The notes below the pieces were generated by a model that worked only from the letters and a program-made list of their open reading frames with translations, had not been told where the DNA came from and made no database searches. Below are positions 45,425 to 55,428 of a DNA stretch of 64,000 nt, piece after piece. Location: the NCBI GenBank assembly GCA_030269625.1, contig JAJDFZ010000003.1, positions 24,055-88,054 on the forward strand. Reading direction: 5' to 3'. Position numbers and translations under genes: made by a program. The stretch is from Oxalobacter sp. OttesenSCG-928-P03 (GTDB taxonomy: Bacteria; Pseudomonadota; Gammaproteobacteria; Burkholderiales; Burkholderiaceae_D). Numbering within the stretch: position 1 is the stretch's first letter; each line of letters starts with the position of its first letter.

Positions 45425-45700
45425 ATGACACGTTCATTGAAAAAAGGACCATTCTGCGATGCCCACCTGATCAAAAAGGTAGAGGCAGCACAGGAATCCA
45501 AGGACAAAAGACCGATCAGGACATGGTCGCGCAGATCCACAATCATGCCGGATTTTATTGGTCTGACCATCGCGGTGCACAATGGCAAGCAGCATGTGCC
45601 GGTGTACATTTCTGAAAACATGGTTGGCCACAAGCTCGGCGAATTCGCATTGACCCGGACGTTCAAGGGCCATGCCGCCGACAAGAAAGCAAGAAGGTAG
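45425..45700 (+). CDS. rpsS: 30S ribosomal protein S19
   Basis: 91 residues beginning [43 protein letters not shown] (part) is the conserved core. S19 lies in the 30S head next to S13 and contacts the 50S. Ten bases separate it from rplB and nine from rplV. Confidence 0.98.
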   Translation: MTRSLKKGPFCDAHLIKKVEAAQESKDKRPIRTWSRRSTIMPDFIGLTIAVHNGKQHVPVYISENMVGHKLGEFALTRTFKGHAADKKARR

Positions 45701-45709
45701 GAGCGGGTT

Positions 45710-46048
45710 ATGGCATTAATGGAAACAAAAGCTGTTCTCCGTGGTGTGCGTCTGTCAGCGCAGAAGGGTCGCCTCGTGGCCGATATGATTCGCGGCAAGA
45801 AGGTGGATCAGGCGCTGGATATTCTGACTTTCACCCCGAAAAAAGGTGCGGTAATCATCAAGAAAGTGCTGGAATCCGCAATTGCGAATGCCGAGCACAA
45901 CGATGGCGCGGATATTGATGAACTGAAGGTTTCTTCGATTTACATCGAAAAAGGCACGTTCCTCAAGCGCTACAGGCCTCGTGCAAAAGGCCGTGGTGAT
46001 CGTATTACGAAACAAACCTGTCACATTTACGTGACTGTCGGTAACTAA
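45710..46048 (+). CDS. rplV: 50S ribosomal protein L22
   Basis: 112 residues. The N-terminal [20 protein letters not shown] and the tunnel hairpin tip [18 protein letters not shown] are conserved; changes in that loop give macrolide resistance in other bacteria, and none is evident here. An ATG nine bases downstream (MET) may be the real start. Ten bases separate it from rpsC. Confidence 0.98.
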   Translation: MALMETKAVLRGVRLSAQKGRLVADMIRGKKVDQALDILTFTPKKGAVIIKKVLESAIANAEHNDGADIDELKVSSIYIEKGTFLKRYRPRAKGRGDRITKQTCHIYVTVGN

Positions 46049-46058
46049 GGGGGTCACG

Positions 46059-46892
46059 ATGGGGCAAAAGATTCATCCAACCGGATTTCGCCTTGCGGTA
46101 GCCCGTAACTGGTCGTCACGGTGGTATGCCAACAACAGCAATTTTGCCGGCATGCTCAACGAGGACCTGCAGGCACGCAAATACCTGAAGAAGAAGCTGA
46201 AAAATGCATCTGTCGGTCACGTGGTGATCGAGCGTCCGGCCAAGAATGCGCGCTTTACGATATACAGTTCACGTCCTGGCGTGGTGATCGGCAAGAAGGG
46301 CGAGGACATTGAGGTGCTGAAAAATGATCTGACCAGGATCATGGGGGTGCCGGTTCACGTCAATATTGAAGAGATCCGCAAGCCTGAAACGCATGCGCAA
46401 CTGATTGCTGATTCCATCACGCAACAGTTGGAAAAGCGGATCATGTTCCGCCGCGCCATGCGCCGTGCAATGCAAAACGCCATGCGGCTGGGTGCACTCG
46501 GCATCAAGATCATGTCGTCCGGCCGATTGAACGGTATCGAAATCGCACGTACCGAGTGGTATCGCGAAGGCCGTGTGCCGCTGCATACCCTGCGCGCGGA
46601 TATTGATTATGGTTTCAGTGAAGCGCTGACCACTTACGGCATTATTGGCGTGAAGGTCTGGGTATACAAGGGCGATCGTCTGGATAATGACGAGGTGCCA
46701 AAGGTTGAAGCCAGTATTGACGAAGACAGGAAACGCCGTGGAGCGCGCCGTGATGATGGTGCAAAACCGGCTGGAAAACAACGTGTAAGGAAGGTGGAAG
46801 GTGCTTCGGCGCCGGGTGGTGTCAAGCGTGTCCGTGCCAAAAAGGCTGACGCGGCACCTGAGTCCACACCAGCTGAAACGGCAGGAGAATAA
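46059..46892 (+). CDS. rpsC: 30S ribosomal protein S3 with long basic C-terminal tail
   Basis: 277 residues compared with 233 in E. coli. The KH domain ([17 protein letters not shown] near 66-82) and the C-terminal domain ([21 protein letters not shown] near 155-175, in part) are normal. The last 55 or so residues are a Lys/Arg/Ala-rich tail ([19 protein letters not shown], then Ala/Glu). S3 is part of the mRNA entry channel helicase site. Longer S3 tails are common in Burkholderiales. Confidence 0.98.
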   Translation: MGQKIHPTGFRLAVARNWSSRWYANNSNFAGMLNEDLQARKYLKKKLKNASVGHVVIERPAKNARFTIYSSRPGVVIGKKGEDIEVLKNDLTRIMGVPVHVNIEEIRKPETHAQLIADSITQQLEKRIMFRRAMRRAMQNAMRLGALGIKIMSSGRLNGIEIARTEWYREGRVPLHTLRADIDYGFSEALTTYGIIGVKVWVYKGDRLDNDEVPKVEASIDEDRKRRGARRDDGAKPAGKQRVRKVEGASAPGGVKRVRAKKADAAPESTPAETAGE

Positions 46893-46894
46893 TT

Positions 46895-47314
46895 ATGCTG
46901 CAGCCAAGACGCAGAAAATACAGAAAAGAGCAGAAAGGGCGCAATACCGGTATATCGCATGAGCGTGGCACCAGCGTCTCTTTTGGTGAATTTGGTCTCA
47001 AGGCAACCGGTCGCGGAAGGATTACTGCGCGTCAGATCGAGGCGGCGCGTCGTGCCATGACCCGTCACATTCGTCGTGGCGGCCGTATCTGGATCCGCAT
47101 TTTCCCGGACAAGCCGATTTCCGAAAAACCGGCAGAAGTCCGTATGGGTAGTGGTAAGGGTAATCCGGAGTACTGGGTTGCAGAAATCCGCCCGGGCAAA
47201 ATGCTGTATGAAATGGATGGTGTCAGTGAAGAGCTGGCGCGTGAGGCGTTCCGCCTTGCTGCTGCCAAGCTGCCGCTGTCGACCACGTTTGTGACTCGCC
47301 GGATCGGCCAGTAA
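46895..47314 (+). CDS. rplP: 50S ribosomal protein L16
   Basis: 139 residues. [20 protein letters not shown] opens it; [29 protein letters not shown] (in part) near 58-86 carries the arginine hydroxylated by YcfD in some bacteria. L16 organises the A-site region of the 50S. It starts 2 bases after rpsC. Confidence 0.98.
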   Translation: MLQPRRRKYRKEQKGRNTGISHERGTSVSFGEFGLKATGRGRITARQIEAARRAMTRHIRRGGRIWIRIFPDKPISEKPAEVRMGSGKGNPEYWVAEIRPGKMLYEMDGVSEELAREAFRLAAAKLPLSTTFVTRRIGQ

Positions 47315-47324
47315 AGGAGTGATT

Positions 47325-47516
47325 ATGAAAGCTTCCGAGCTTCGCAATAAAGACCAGGCCGCACTGCAGCAGGAACTGAATGACCTGTTAAAGGCACAGT
47401 TTGGCCTGCGCATGCAGAAAGGCACCCAGCAATTGACGAATACTTCCCAGTTAAAGAAAGTCCGTCGTGACATTGCTCGTGTAAAGACTGTAATGAACGC
47501 AAAGGGTAAGAAATAA
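47325..47516 (+). CDS. rpmC: 50S ribosomal protein L29
   Basis: 63 residues from the ATG at 47325 with AAGGAG ahead; a GTG six bases earlier is in frame but unlikely. Two-helix L29: [20 protein letters not shown] and [14 protein letters not shown]. It sits by the tunnel exit near L23. Its TAA overlaps the rpsQ ATG by one base, coupling translation. Confidence 0.98.
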   Translation: MKASELRNKDQAALQQELNDLLKAQFGLRMQKGTQQLTNTSQLKKVRRDIARVKTVMNAKGKK

Positions 47517-47782
47517 TGAATGATCAGGCAAAAGTCCAGCGTGCGCTGACGGGCAGGGTTATCTCTGACAAAATGGATAAAACCGTTTCTGTCATGATCG
47601 AGCGCCGTGTCAAGCATCCCCTGTATGGCAAAATCATTCGGCGCTCGAAAAAATATCTGGCGCATGATGAAGCCAATCAGGCAAAAGTCGGTGATACCGT
47701 GGAAATCAGGGAAAGCCGCCCGATTTCCAGGAACAAGTCATGGGTGGTTACCCGTGTTGTTCAGGTTGCGCAGATTGTATAA
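47516..47782 (+). CDS. rpsQ: 30S ribosomal protein S17
   Basis: 88 residues. [27 protein letters not shown] (in part) and [18 protein letters not shown] are typical of this OB-fold primary binder of 16S rRNA helix 11. Last gene before a 179-base spacer with a promoter, so the S10 transcription unit may in part end here. Confidence 0.98.
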   Translation: MNDQAKVQRALTGRVISDKMDKTVSVMIERRVKHPLYGKIIRRSKKYLAHDEANQAKVGDTVEIRESRPISRNKSWVVTRVVQVAQIV

Positions 47783-47787
47783 AAAAC

Positions 47788-47816
47788 TTGCATTAATTAA
47801 ATATTGATGTGATAAT
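47788..47816 (+). promoter_or_regulatory. promoter of the spc operon, upstream of rplN
   Basis: TTGCAT, a 17-base spacer and GATAAT lie at the head of the 179-base rpsQ-rplN spacer, leaving a leader of about 140 bases. The leader has no gene; it contains GC-rich short inverted segments (for example TCCGCC-like arms) that I could not resolve into a known regulator. In E. coli a separate spc promoter lies in the same place. Confidence 0.75.
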
Positions 47817-47961
47817 TACAGGCTTCGTGTCGTCAGAAGGCGGCGCGAAGTTCTAGTTTAAAAACTGTCCACCCAATCAGATGGCGTGAGAGCGCCGGAT
47901 GACGGGACCAAGACTGATCGTCAGGCTGGGTGCCTGGACGAATTAAGTTGGGAAAGAAAAT

Positions 47962-48330
47962 ATGATTCAGAGTGAAAGCCGTTTGAAAGTGGCCGACAAC
48001 ACTGGTGCCAGGGAAGTGCTTTGCATCAAGGTGTTGGGCGGTTCCAAGCGCCGTTATGCGGGCATCGGTGACATTATCAAGGTCACGGTAAAGAGCGCCC
48101 AGCCGCGGGGAAGAGTTAAAAAGGGTGAAATCTACAATGCTGTTGTCGTTCGCACAGCAAAAGGTGTGCGCCGTCCTGATGGGTCTCTCATCAAGTTTGA
48201 CGGAAGCGCTGCCGTGCTGCTGAACGCCAGGCTGGAGCCGATTGGTACCCGCATTTTCGGGCCAGTGACCCGCGAGTTGCGTACCGAGCGCTTTATGAAG
48301 ATTGTCTCTCTTGCGCCGGAAGTGCTGTAA
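47962..48330 (+). CDS. rplN: 50S ribosomal protein L14
   Basis: 122 residues starting [38 protein letters not shown] near 29-47 is diagnostic. L14 forms intersubunit bridge B8 and is the target of the silencing factor RsfS. First gene of the spc cluster; rplX starts 10 bases after it. Confidence 0.99.
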   Translation: MIQSESRLKVADNTGAREVLCIKVLGGSKRRYAGIGDIIKVTVKSAQPRGRVKKGEIYNAVVVRTAKGVRRPDGSLIKFDGSAAVLLNARLEPIGTRIFGPVTRELRTERFMKIVSLAPEVL

Positions 48331-48340
48331 GGGGAATGTC

Positions 48341-48655
48341 ATGAGAAAAATCAGAAAAGATGACGAAGTGATCGTCCTGACCGGCAAGGATAAGGGCAAG
48401 CGTGGCCTCGTCGAGCGGTGCATTGACGACTATGTGATTGTCAGGAACGTTAATGTGGTCAAGAAGACCATTCGTCCCAATCCGATGACGGGTACGACGG
48501 GTGGTATTGAAGATAAACAGATGCCGATTCATGTTTCCAACGTTGCGTTATATGACGTGGTGACAAACAAGGCAGAGCGTGTGGGTTTCAAGGTTGTGGA
48601 CGGCAAGAAGGTCCGCGTCTATAAATCCAGTGGCAGAGTAGTTGGGGCGAAATAA
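48341..48655 (+). CDS. rplX: 50S ribosomal protein L24
   Basis: 104 residues from the ATG at 48341, preceded by AAGGGGA. The frame is open to 48302 within rplN, but [20 protein letters not shown] is the family N-terminus with its KOW motif. L24 starts 50S assembly and later lies at the tunnel exit. Two bases separate it from rplE. Confidence 0.98.
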   Translation: MRKIRKDDEVIVLTGKDKGKRGLVERCIDDYVIVRNVNVVKKTIRPNPMTGTTGGIEDKQMPIHVSNVALYDVVTNKAERVGFKVVDGKKVRVYKSSGRVVGAK

Positions 48656-48657
48656 TT

Positions 48658-49197
48658 ATGGCGCGTTTAAGAGATTTCTACAGGGAAAAGGTAGTGCCTG
48701 ATCTGATGGCGCAGTTTTCCTACAAGACCGCAATGGAGGTGCCTCGTATCACCAAGATAACCCTGAATATGGGGTTGTCGGAGGCGGTTGCTGACAAAAA
48801 AATTATTGATCATGCCATGGAGGATCTTGGCAAGATCGCCGGCCAGAAGCCGGTTGTGACCAAGGCGAAGAAATCCATTGCGGGTTTCAAGATTCGTGAC
48901 GGTTATCCGCTTGGCTGTATGGTCACATTGCGTGGTGAGAGAATGTATGAATTCCTGGATCGCCTGGTAACGATTGCGTTGCCGCGTGTCAGGGATTTTC
49001 GCGGCATTTCCGCCAGATCTTTCGATGGCAGAGGTAACTACAATCTGGGTATCAGGGAGCAGATCATTTTCCCTGAAGTCGAGTACGACAAGATTGATGC
49101 CTTGCGTGGTCTGAATATCAGTATTACGACGACCGCCAAGACTGATGATGAGTCAAGGGCACTCCTCTCCGCATTTAAATTCCCGTTCAGAAACTGA
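48658..49197 (+). CDS. rplE: 50S ribosomal protein L5
   Basis: 179 residues, the E. coli length. [20 protein letters not shown] and [22 protein letters not shown] (in part) are typical; L5 binds 5S rRNA and bridges to the 30S head. Starts 2 bases after rplX; rpsN follows after 6 bases. Confidence 0.99.
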   Translation: MARLRDFYREKVVPDLMAQFSYKTAMEVPRITKITLNMGLSEAVADKKIIDHAMEDLGKIAGQKPVVTKAKKSIAGFKIRDGYPLGCMVTLRGERMYEFLDRLVTIALPRVRDFRGISARSFDGRGNYNLGIREQIIFPEVEYDKIDALRGLNISITTTAKTDDESRALLSAFKFPFRN

Positions 49198-49203
49198 GGC
49201 AGC

Positions 49204-49509
49204 ATGGCTAAACTGGCATTAATTAATCGTGAAAAGAAGCGCGCGGATCTGGTAAAGAAATATGCCGCTAAACGTGCCGCGTTGAAGGCGATCATTGACG
49301 ACCAAAGCAAAACGGACGAAGAGCGCTATGAAGCCCGTCTGAAGCTCCAGTCGTTGCCCCGCAATGCAAACCCGACCCGTCAGCGCAATCGTTGCGCCAT
49401 CACTGGTCGGCCGCGTGGCACATACAGAAAATTCGGCCTGGGTCGTACGAAGCTCCGGGAGTTTGCCATGAGTGGCGAAATTCCTGGCGTCACCAAAGCC
49501 AGCTGGTAG
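49204..49509 (+). CDS. rpsN: 30S ribosomal protein S14, long zinc-free form
   Basis: 101 residues, the long C-minus type: it ends with the conserved [19 protein letters not shown] and [11 protein letters not shown] but has only one cysteine, so no zinc ribbon. It assembles in the 30S head with S3 and S10. It contrasts with L36 at 53665, which keeps its zinc ligands. Confidence 0.98.
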   Translation: MAKLALINREKKRADLVKKYAAKRAALKAIIDDQSKTDEERYEARLKLQSLPRNANPTRQRNRCAITGRPRGTYRKFGLGRTKLREFAMSGEIPGVTKASW

Positions 49510-49523
49510 CAGGAGGATATCAA

Positions 49524-49919
49524 ATGAGTATGAGCGATCCTATCGCAGATATGCTGACTCGCATCCGCAATGCGCAGCAAGTCAACAAAAATTCGGTATC
49601 GATGCCTTCTTCCAAAGTCAAGGTCGCTATTGCGAATGTCTTGAAAGAAGAAGGGTATATCGAGTCTTATGGTGTCAAGGAAGAGGGCGGCAAGGCTGAA
49701 CTCAATATTGCACTGAAATATTATGTGGGGCGTCCCGTTATTGAGAGGCTGGAGCGTGTTTCGCGTCCTGGGCTCCGTATTTACAAGGGGCGTGATGAGC
49801 TGCCGAGCGTCATGAATGGCTTGGGCGTTGCAATTGTTTCCACTCCCAAGGGGGTGATGACCGATCGCAAGGCACGTGCTACCGGCGTGGGTGGTGAAGT
49901 AATCTGTTACGTAGCCTGA
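49524..49919 (+). CDS. rpsH: 30S ribosomal protein S8
   Basis: 131 residues from the ATG at 49524, with AGGAGG nine bases upstream; an upstream frame to 49392 is a shadow inside rps[17 protein letters not shown] and the C-terminal [21 protein letters not shown] (in part) identify it. S8 binds 16S rRNA helix 21 and represses the spc operon in E. coli. Confidence 0.98.
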   Translation: MSMSDPIADMLTRIRNAQQVNKNSVSMPSSKVKVAIANVLKEEGYIESYGVKEEGGKAELNIALKYYVGRPVIERLERVSRPGLRIYKGRDELPSVMNGLGVAIVSTPKGVMTDRKARATGVGGEVICYVA

Positions 49920-49929
49920 GGAGCCAAGC

Positions 49930-50463
49930 ATGTCAAGAGTTGGAAAAATGCCGATTGCTATTCCGGATGGCACAACCGTGACCATTTCAGGTGGCCAGAT
50001 TACCGTCAAGGGTTCTCTTGGCACACTGTCACGTGATCTTTCCGAACACGTGAAGGTCAAGGAAGAAAACAAGAACCTGCTGATCGAGCCGGCCAATGAA
50101 AGCCGTGAGGCGCAAGCCATGTGGGGAACCACCCGTGCGCTGGTCAACAACATGGTTGAGGGTGTCAGCAAGGGGTTTGAGCGTCGTCTTACACTGGTTG
50201 GTGTGGGTTATCGTGCGCAGGTGCAGGGCGATACGCTGAATATGTCTCTGGGCTTTTCGCATCCGGTTTCACACACGATGCCTGAGGGTGTGAAGTGTGA
50301 AACGCCGTCACAAACTGAAATCGTTCTGAAAGGAATCGACAAGCAGGTTGTCGGGCAGGTTGCTGCCGAGGTTCGTGCATACCGCAGTCCTGAACCTTAT
50401 AAGGGTAAGGGTGTTCGCTATGCTGACGAAGTGGTCAAGCTTAAAGAAACCAAGAAGAAGTAA
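49930..50463 (+). CDS. rplF: 50S ribosomal protein L6
   Basis: 177 residues. [20 protein letters not shown] opens it, and [21 protein letters not shown] near the end is diagnostic. L6 lies near the sarcin-ricin loop and the factor site. Rich in the duplicated L6 fold. Ten bases after rpsH. Confidence 0.99.
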   Translation: MSRVGKMPIAIPDGTTVTISGGQITVKGSLGTLSRDLSEHVKVKEENKNLLIEPANESREAQAMWGTTRALVNNMVEGVSKGFERRLTLVGVGYRAQVQGDTLNMSLGFSHPVSHTMPEGVKCETPSQTEIVLKGIDKQVVGQVAAEVRAYRSPEPYKGKGVRYADEVVKLKETKKK

Positions 50464-50475
50464 TAGGGGCGTTTG

Positions 50476-50838
50476 ATGAACAAGAAACAATCACGTTTGC
50501 GTCGCGGACGTCAGACTCGAGCCAAGATTGCTGTGTTGGGTGCGAACCGCCTGTCGGTGCATCGTACCAATATGCATATTTATGCCAATGTAATCGCACC
50601 GGACGCCAGCATTCTGGCATCGGCTTCCACGCTGGAAAGTGAAGTGCGCCAGCAACTGGGCGGCAAATCCGGTGCCGGTGGTAATGTGGCAGCGGCAGCG
50701 CTCGTAGGAAAAAGAGTGGCGGAAAAAGCGTTGAAAGCCGGTGTAACCGAAGTTGCTTTTGACCGATCCGGTTTTCGTTATCATGGTCGTGTGAAGGCGC
50801 TGGCAGAAGCCGCGCGTGAAGCCGGCCTGAAGTTCTAA
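50476..50838 (+). CDS. rplR: 50S ribosomal protein L18
   Basis: 120 residues from the ATG at 50476 (a TTG three bases before is in frame but not needed). [20 protein letters not shown] and [24 protein letters not shown] (in part) are typical. L18 binds 5S rRNA with L5. Confidence 0.98.
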   Translation: MNKKQSRLRRGRQTRAKIAVLGANRLSVHRTNMHIYANVIAPDASILASASTLESEVRQQLGGKSGAGGNVAAAALVGKRVAEKALKAGVTEVAFDRSGFRYHGRVKALAEAAREAGLKF

Positions 50839-50848
50839 GGGATATTCC

Positions 50849-51367
50849 ATGGCAAAAATGCAACAGAAAATGCAGAACGAAAGGCCTGATGACGGTCTGC
50901 GTGAAAAAATGATTGCCATCAACCGTGTGACCAAGGTGGTCAAGGGCGGTCGCATCATGGGTTTTTCTGCACTGACCGTGGTTGGTGATGGTGATGGCCG
51001 TATCGGCATGGGCAAAGGAAAATCAAAAGAAGTGCCGATTGCTGTGCAAAAGGCAATGGAAGAAGCCCGCCGCAACATGATCAAGGTCACGTTGAAGGAT
51101 GGTACGCTTCAGCATACGATTACCGGCAAGCACGGCGCTTCCAAGGTGATGCTGAATCCGGCCAAGCAGGGTACCGGTGTTATCGCCGGTGGCGCGATGC
51201 GTGCAATGTTTGAGGTGCTGGGTGTGACCAACGTGGTTGCCAAATCATTTGGTTCCAGCAATCCTTACAATATGGTCCGCGCAACCATGAACGCACTGGC
51301 TTCCATGAATACGCCGTCGGAAATTGCCGGCAAGCGCGGCAAGTCAGTTGAAGAAATCGTTGGATAA
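50849..51367 (+). CDS. rpsE: 30S ribosomal protein S5
   Basis: 172 residues. [22 protein letters not shown] (in part) near 30-50 is the dsRBD-like core, and [16 protein letters not shown] near the C-terminus is conserved. S5 contributes to accuracy and to the mRNA entry pore. Ten bases after rplR and 10 before rpmD. Confidence 0.99.
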   Translation: MAKMQQKMQNERPDDGLREKMIAINRVTKVVKGGRIMGFSALTVVGDGDGRIGMGKGKSKEVPIAVQKAMEEARRNMIKVTLKDGTLQHTITGKHGASKVMLNPAKQGTGVIAGGAMRAMFEVLGVTNVVAKSFGSSNPYNMVRATMNALASMNTPSEIAGKRGKSVEEIVG

Positions 51368-51377
51368 GGGTGAGACT

Positions 51378-51560
51378 ATGTCGTCTAATCAAATCAAGGT
51401 GAAGCTGGTAAAAAGCCTGATCGGGACCAGGGAGTCACATCGCGCCACGGTGCGTGGTCTGGGGCTTCGTCGCCTGAATTCAGTTTCCACGCTGGAAGAT
51501 ACGCCAGCTGTTCGTGGAATGATTAACAAGGTATCGTTTCTCGTTAAAGTGGTTTCCTGA
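51378..51560 (+). CDS. rpmD: 50S ribosomal protein L30
   Basis: 60 residues from the ATG at 51378; an upstream frame to 51324 lies within rps[28 protein letters not shown] (in part) is typical of the small bacterial L30. It precedes rplO by 29 bases. Confidence 0.97.
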   Translation: MSSNQIKVKLVKSLIGTRESHRATVRGLGLRRLNSVSTLEDTPAVRGMINKVSFLVKVVS

Positions 51561-51589
51561 TTTTCGGGAAACGGCTAACAGGATAAGTT

Positions 51590-52021
51590 ATGAAATTGAA
51601 TAATTTACAACCCGCCGCTGGCTCAAAACATGCCAAACGCAGAGTCGGCCGTGGTATCGGTTCCGGCCTGGGCAAGACAGCAGGCCGTGGTCATAAGGGG
51701 CAGAAATCGCGTGCAGGCGGTTTCCACAAAGTCGGTTTTGAGGGCGGCCAGATGCCGCTGCAGCGCAGGCTGCCAAAACGTGGCTTCAAGTCCATGGCAG
51801 CGCCGTACCGTACAGAAGTGCGTCTTTCCGATCTGGAAAAGCTGGCTGTGAATGATATTGACCTGCTGGTACTGAAACAGGCCGGCATTATTTCCCAGCG
51901 TATTCGGGAGGTTCGTGTCATCCTGTCCGGAGAACTCACCAAGAGTGTGAATGTTTCCGGGCTGGCTGTAACCAAGGGCGCGCGTGCGGCAATCGAGAGC
52001 CGTGGCGGTACGGTCGCATAA
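51590..52021 (+). CDS. rplO: 50S ribosomal protein L15
   Basis: 143 residues. The Gly/Arg/Lys-rich N-terminal arm ([20 protein letters not shown], near 22-41) and [20 protein letters not shown] (near 50-69) mark the family. L15 is needed late in 50S assembly. The secY start follows after 19 bases. Confidence 0.98.
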   Translation: MKLNNLQPAAGSKHAKRRVGRGIGSGLGKTAGRGHKGQKSRAGGFHKVGFEGGQMPLQRRLPKRGFKSMAAPYRTEVRLSDLEKLAVNDIDLLVLKQAGIISQRIREVRVILSGELTKSVNVSGLAVTKGARAAIESRGGTVA

Positions 52022-52040
52022 GGATAAAACGAGGTAACGA

Positions 52041-53381
52041 TTGGCAACGTCATCTAAAGCCGCAGCGAAAAACTCGCCGACAGCCGGATTTCCCTGGGGG
52101 CGTCTCTGGTTTCTCCTGGGAGCGCTGGTCGTTTATCGTATCGGCGCGCATATCCCGGTTCCCGGTATTGACCCGGACCAGCTGGCGTTTCTGTTCAGGC
52201 AGAACGAGGGCGGTATTCTCGGCATGTTCAACATGTTCTCGGGTGGTGCGCTTTCCCGTTTTTCGGTATTTGCGCTGGGTATCATGCCTTATATCTCTGC
52301 ATCCATTATCATGCAGATGATCGGAATTGTGTCTCCGCAGCTGGATGCGCTGAAAAAGGAAGGTGAGGCCGGACGCCGCAAGATGACGCAGTATACGCGT
52401 TACGGTACGCTGCTTTTGGCCGCGTTTCAGGGGCTGGGCATTGCGATTGCTGTTGAATCGCAGCCAGGACTCGTGATTGAGCCAGGAATGTTGTTCCGCT
52501 TTACTGCCGTTGTGACGCTGGTGACCGGTACCATGTTTTTGATGTGGCTGGGAGAGCAGATTACAGAGCGTGGTTTGGGTAATGGTATTTCCATCCTGAT
52601 TTTCGCCGGTATTGCTGCAGGCCTTCCCAGTGCGATAGGCGGGTTGTTCGAACTGGTTCGCACAGGCTCCATGAGTGCGATTTCCGCTCTCGTTATCTGC
52701 GTGATCGTGGTTGCGGTGACTTATCTGGTTGTCTTTATTGAAAGCGGTCAGCGCCGGATCCTGGTCAATTATGCCAAACGCCAGATCGGTAACAAGATTT
52801 ATGGTGGACAAAGCACGCATTTGCCGTTGAAGGTCAATATGGCCGGTGTGATTCCGCCGATCTTCGCTTCGTCGATCATCCTGTTTCCGGCAACGATAGC
52901 GGGATGGTTTGCAACCGGCACAGAATCGGATAATATGTTTGTCCGTTTCCTGAAGGATCTGTCCGCATCCCTCGGACCTGGCGAGCCGATGCATGCACTC
53001 CTTTATGCGGTAGCGATTATTTTCTTCTGTTTCTTTTATACGGCCCTTGTATTCAACAGCCGCGAAACAGCAGATAACCTGAAAAAGAGTGGCGCCTTTA
53101 TTCCGGGAATTCGCCCGGGAGAGCAGACAGCGCGTTATGTTGACAGGATTTTGATGCGTCTGACACTGGCTGGCGCTGTATATGTGACACTGGTGTGTCT
53201 GCTGCCGGAGTTTCTGGTAGCCAAGTGGAACGTGCCGTTTTATTTTGGCGGCACTTCGCTGCTGATTCTTGTGGTTGTCACGATGGATTTCATGGCGCAG
53301 GTTCAGAATTTCGTGATGTCGCACCAGTATGAGTCACTGTTGAAGAAATCAAATTTCAAGGGGTCGGGTGTTCCCCGCTGA
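52041..53381 (+). CDS. secY: preprotein translocase subunit SecY
   Basis: 446 residues with a TTG start at 52041, six bases after GAGGTAA. Ten transmembrane helices are visible; the plug/TM2 region [14 protein letters not shown] near 83-96 and [15 protein letters not shown] near 270-284 are typical. It is the protein-conducting pore in the inner membrane, with SecE at 25.5 kb. The TTG may moderate expression of this membrane protein. Confidence 0.98.
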   Translation: MATSSKAAAKNSPTAGFPWGRLWFLLGALVVYRIGAHIPVPGIDPDQLAFLFRQNEGGILGMFNMFSGGALSRFSVFALGIMPYISASIIMQMIGIVSPQLDALKKEGEAGRRKMTQYTRYGTLLLAAFQGLGIAIAVESQPGLVIEPGMLFRFTAVVTLVTGTMFLMWLGEQITERGLGNGISILIFAGIAAGLPSAIGGLFELVRTGSMSAISALVICVIVVAVTYLVVFIESGQRRILVNYAKRQIGNKIYGGQSTHLPLKVNMAGVIPPIFASSIILFPATIAGWFATGTESDNMFVRFLKDLSASLGPGEPMHALLYAVAIIFFCFFYTALVFNSRETADNLKKSGAFIPGIRPGEQTARYVDRILMRLTLAGAVYVTLVCLLPEFLVAKWNVPFYFGGTSLLILVVVTMDFMAQVQNFVMSHQYESLLKKSNFKGSGVPR

Positions 53382-53408
53382 TTATTGAAAAAAGAGAAAT
53401 AACGATAT

Positions 53409-53627
53409 ATGGCAAAAGATGACGTTATCCAGATGCAGGGCGAAATTATTGATAATCTGCCCAACGCAACCTTTCGCGTAAAACTGGAAAATGGGCATGT
53501 CGTACTGGGACATATATCCGGGAAAATGCGGATGAACTATATCCGTATTCTGCCCGGGGACAAGGTGACAGTGGAGTTGACGCCATATGATTTAACTCGT
53601 GCCCGGATTGTTTTCCGGTCGAAGTAG
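53409..53627 (+). CDS. infA: translation initiation factor IF-1
   Basis: 72 residues. [20 protein letters not shown], then [20 protein letters not shown] and [19 protein letters not shown], the OB fold that occupies the A site with IF-2 and IF-3. Its place between secY and rpmJ is common in betaproteobacteria. Confidence 0.98.
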   Translation: MAKDDVIQMQGEIIDNLPNATFRVKLENGHVVLGHISGKMRMNYIRILPGDKVTVELTPYDLTRARIVFRSK

Positions 53628-53664
53628 CACGAAGGTAGTACTTTAAATTTGGAAGAGGTTGAAA

Positions 53665-53778
53665 ATGAAGGTACAGGCATCTGTTAAGCGGATCTGTCGC
53701 AATTGCAAGATCATCAAGCGCAATGGCGTCGTGCGTGTTATCTGCACGGAAAAGCGTCATAAACAGCGTCAAGGTTAA
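53665..53778 (+). CDS. rpmJ: 50S ribosomal protein L36
   Basis: 37 residues from ATG 53665 to TAA 53776-53778, with GGAAGAGG upstream. [20 protein letters not shown] begins it. The zinc ligands Cys11, Cys14, Cys27 and His32 are all present, so it is the zinc-binding (C-plus) form. It is too short for many gene callers. L36 joins late in 50S assembly beside helix 91. Between infA and rpsM. Confidence 0.98.
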   Translation: MKVQASVKRICRNCKIIKRNGVVRVICTEKRHKQRQG

Positions 53779-53802
53779 TAACGGCATTATTAGGACTAAC
53801 GA

Positions 53803-54168
53803 ATGGCACGTATTGCAGGGGTAAACATTCCCAATCATCAGCACATTGTTATTGGCCTGACGGCCATTTACGGTATCGGTCGCCCACGCGCGAAAGAAAT
53901 CTGCGAGGCAACCGGTGTGGAACCGTCAAAGAAGGTCAAGGACCTCGATGACAGCGAACTTGAAAAGCTTCGCGATGCCTTGAACAATTACCTGATCGAA
54001 GGTGATTTGCGTCGTGAAGTATCCATGAGCGTAAAACGCCTGATGGATCTCGGCTGTTATCGCGGGCTGCGTCATCGTCGCGGCCTGCCTGTCAGGGGAC
54101 AGCGTACGCGTACCAACGCCCGTACACGCAAGGGGCCGCGTAAAGCTGCACAGGCACTGAAGAAATAA
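53803..54168 (+). CDS. rpsM: 30S ribosomal protein S13
   Basis: 121 residues. [20 protein letters not shown] and the tail [20 protein letters not shown] are conserved. S13 forms head bridges B1a/B1b and touches P-site tRNA. Begins the alpha cluster, rpsM-rpsK-rpsD-rpoA-rplQ. Confidence 0.99.
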   Translation: MARIAGVNIPNHQHIVIGLTAIYGIGRPRAKEICEATGVEPSKKVKDLDDSELEKLRDALNNYLIEGDLRREVSMSVKRLMDLGCYRGLRHRRGLPVRGQRTRTNARTRKGPRKAAQALKK

Positions 54169-54212
54169 GACAAACCACCGTGTTTGAACAGTAGACGGAT
54201 CAAGGATTTAAT

Positions 54213-54614
54213 ATGGCAAAAGGATCAAGCAGCGCAGCATCACGCGTGCGCAAGAAGGTGAAGAGAAATATTGCTGAAGGGGTGGCGCATGTTCATGCTT
54301 CCTTCAACAATACCATCATCACGATTACAGACCGCCAGGGCAATACGCTGACCTGGGCAACTTCCGGTGGCGCCGGTTTTAAAGGTTCACGCAAGTCGAC
54401 GCCGTTTGCAGCGCAGGTTGCGGCGGAATCTGCCGGACGTGTTGCCATGGAGTATGGCATCAAGAATCTGGAAGTGCGCATCAAGGGCCCCGGCCCGGGC
54501 CGTGAATCGGCTGTCCGCGCCCTGAATAACCTGGGTATTCGTATTACCCAGATTCAGGATATCACCCCGATTCCTCATAACGGCTGCCGCCCGCCGAAGC
54601 GTCGTCGTATCTGA
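54213..54614 (+). CDS. rpsK: 30S ribosomal protein S11
   Basis: 133 residues with [20 protein letters not shown] near 23-42 and the C-terminal [15 protein letters not shown]. The NG in PIPHNGC is the Asn-Gly where isoaspartate forms in E. coli. S11 lies on the platform by the E-site codon. A hairpin separates it from rpsD. Confidence 0.99.
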   Translation: MAKGSSSAASRVRKKVKRNIAEGVAHVHASFNNTIITITDRQGNTLTWATSGGAGFKGSRKSTPFAAQVAAESAGRVAMEYGIKNLEVRIKGPGPGRESAVRALNNLGIRITQIQDITPIPHNGCRPPKRRRI

Positions 54615-54633
54615 TTTTTTATTGAAGACCACC

Positions 54634-54655
54634 GTCAGGCTGTCAGCAGCCTGAC
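54634..54655 (+). other. hairpin in the rpsK-rpsD spacer
   Basis: GTCAGGCTG and its exact complement flank a 4-base loop, 20 bases after rpsK and 54 before rpsD. No T-run follows. It might mark processing or S4-mediated control, which in E. coli acts further upstream at rpsM. Confidence 0.6.
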
Positions 54656-54709
54656 TAGCGCCTGAAACCGTTGTGATTTCGGGGCGTCATTTAGAGTAAA
54701 GGAAATATT

Positions 54710-55333
54710 GTGGCACGTTACACAGGGCCTAAGGCCAAACTCTCCCGCCGTGAAGGCACCGATCTTTTTCTGAAGAGCGCACGCCGCTCGCTGGATTCCA
54801 AATGCAAACTGGATGTCAAACCTGGGCAACATGGCCTGCGTTCAGGCGCTCGCATGTCCGACTATGGCAACCAGCTCCGTGAAAAACAGAAAGTCAAGCG
54901 CATGTATGGCGTGCTGGAAAGACAGTTCCGCCGCTATTTTGCGGAAGCCGAGCGCAGAAAAGGCAATACCGGCGACAACCTCATGCAGCTTCTGGAAACC
55001 CGTCTTGATAACGTTGCCTATCGCATGGGCTTTGGTTCTACCCGTGCAGAAAGCCGTCAGCTTGTCAGCCACCAGGCCATTACGGTCAACGGCAAGGTTG
55101 TGAATATTCCTTCCTACCTCGTCAAGCCTAACGACGTGGTTGCCATTCGTGAAAAAGCCAAAAAGCAGGCGCGTATTATCGAATCCCTGTCATTGGCAGA
55201 ACAGATCGGTATTGCTGACTGGGTATCGGTTGATTCCAAGAAAATGGAAGGCCAGTTCAAGCGTATTCCTGATCGTTCGGAGTTTGCCAACGACATCAAT
55301 GAATCGCTGATTATTGAGCTTTATTCACGTTGA
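54710..55333 (+). CDS. rpsD: 30S ribosomal protein S4
   Basis: 207 residues with a GTG start at 54710 preceded by [28 protein letters not shown] opens it; the S4 RNA-binding domain [20 protein letters not shown] is near 93-112. It lacks the N-terminal zinc cysteines of some S4 proteins. S4 nucleates 30S assembly and represses the alpha operon in E. coli. Confidence 0.99.
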   Translation: MARYTGPKAKLSRREGTDLFLKSARRSLDSKCKLDVKPGQHGLRSGARMSDYGNQLREKQKVKRMYGVLERQFRRYFAEAERRKGNTGDNLMQLLETRLDNVAYRMGFGSTRAESRQLVSHQAITVNGKVVNIPSYLVKPNDVVAIREKAKKQARIIESLSLAEQIGIADWVSVDSKKMEGQFKRIPDRSEFANDINESLIIELYSR

Positions 55334-55428
55334 TTTATTCAACAGCTGCTATTTTGCAGGCTGTATCACTTACTAATGCCATCAGCCTTATCGGTGTAAC
55401 GAGCCGAGGGTATTGAAAAGGACATTTT

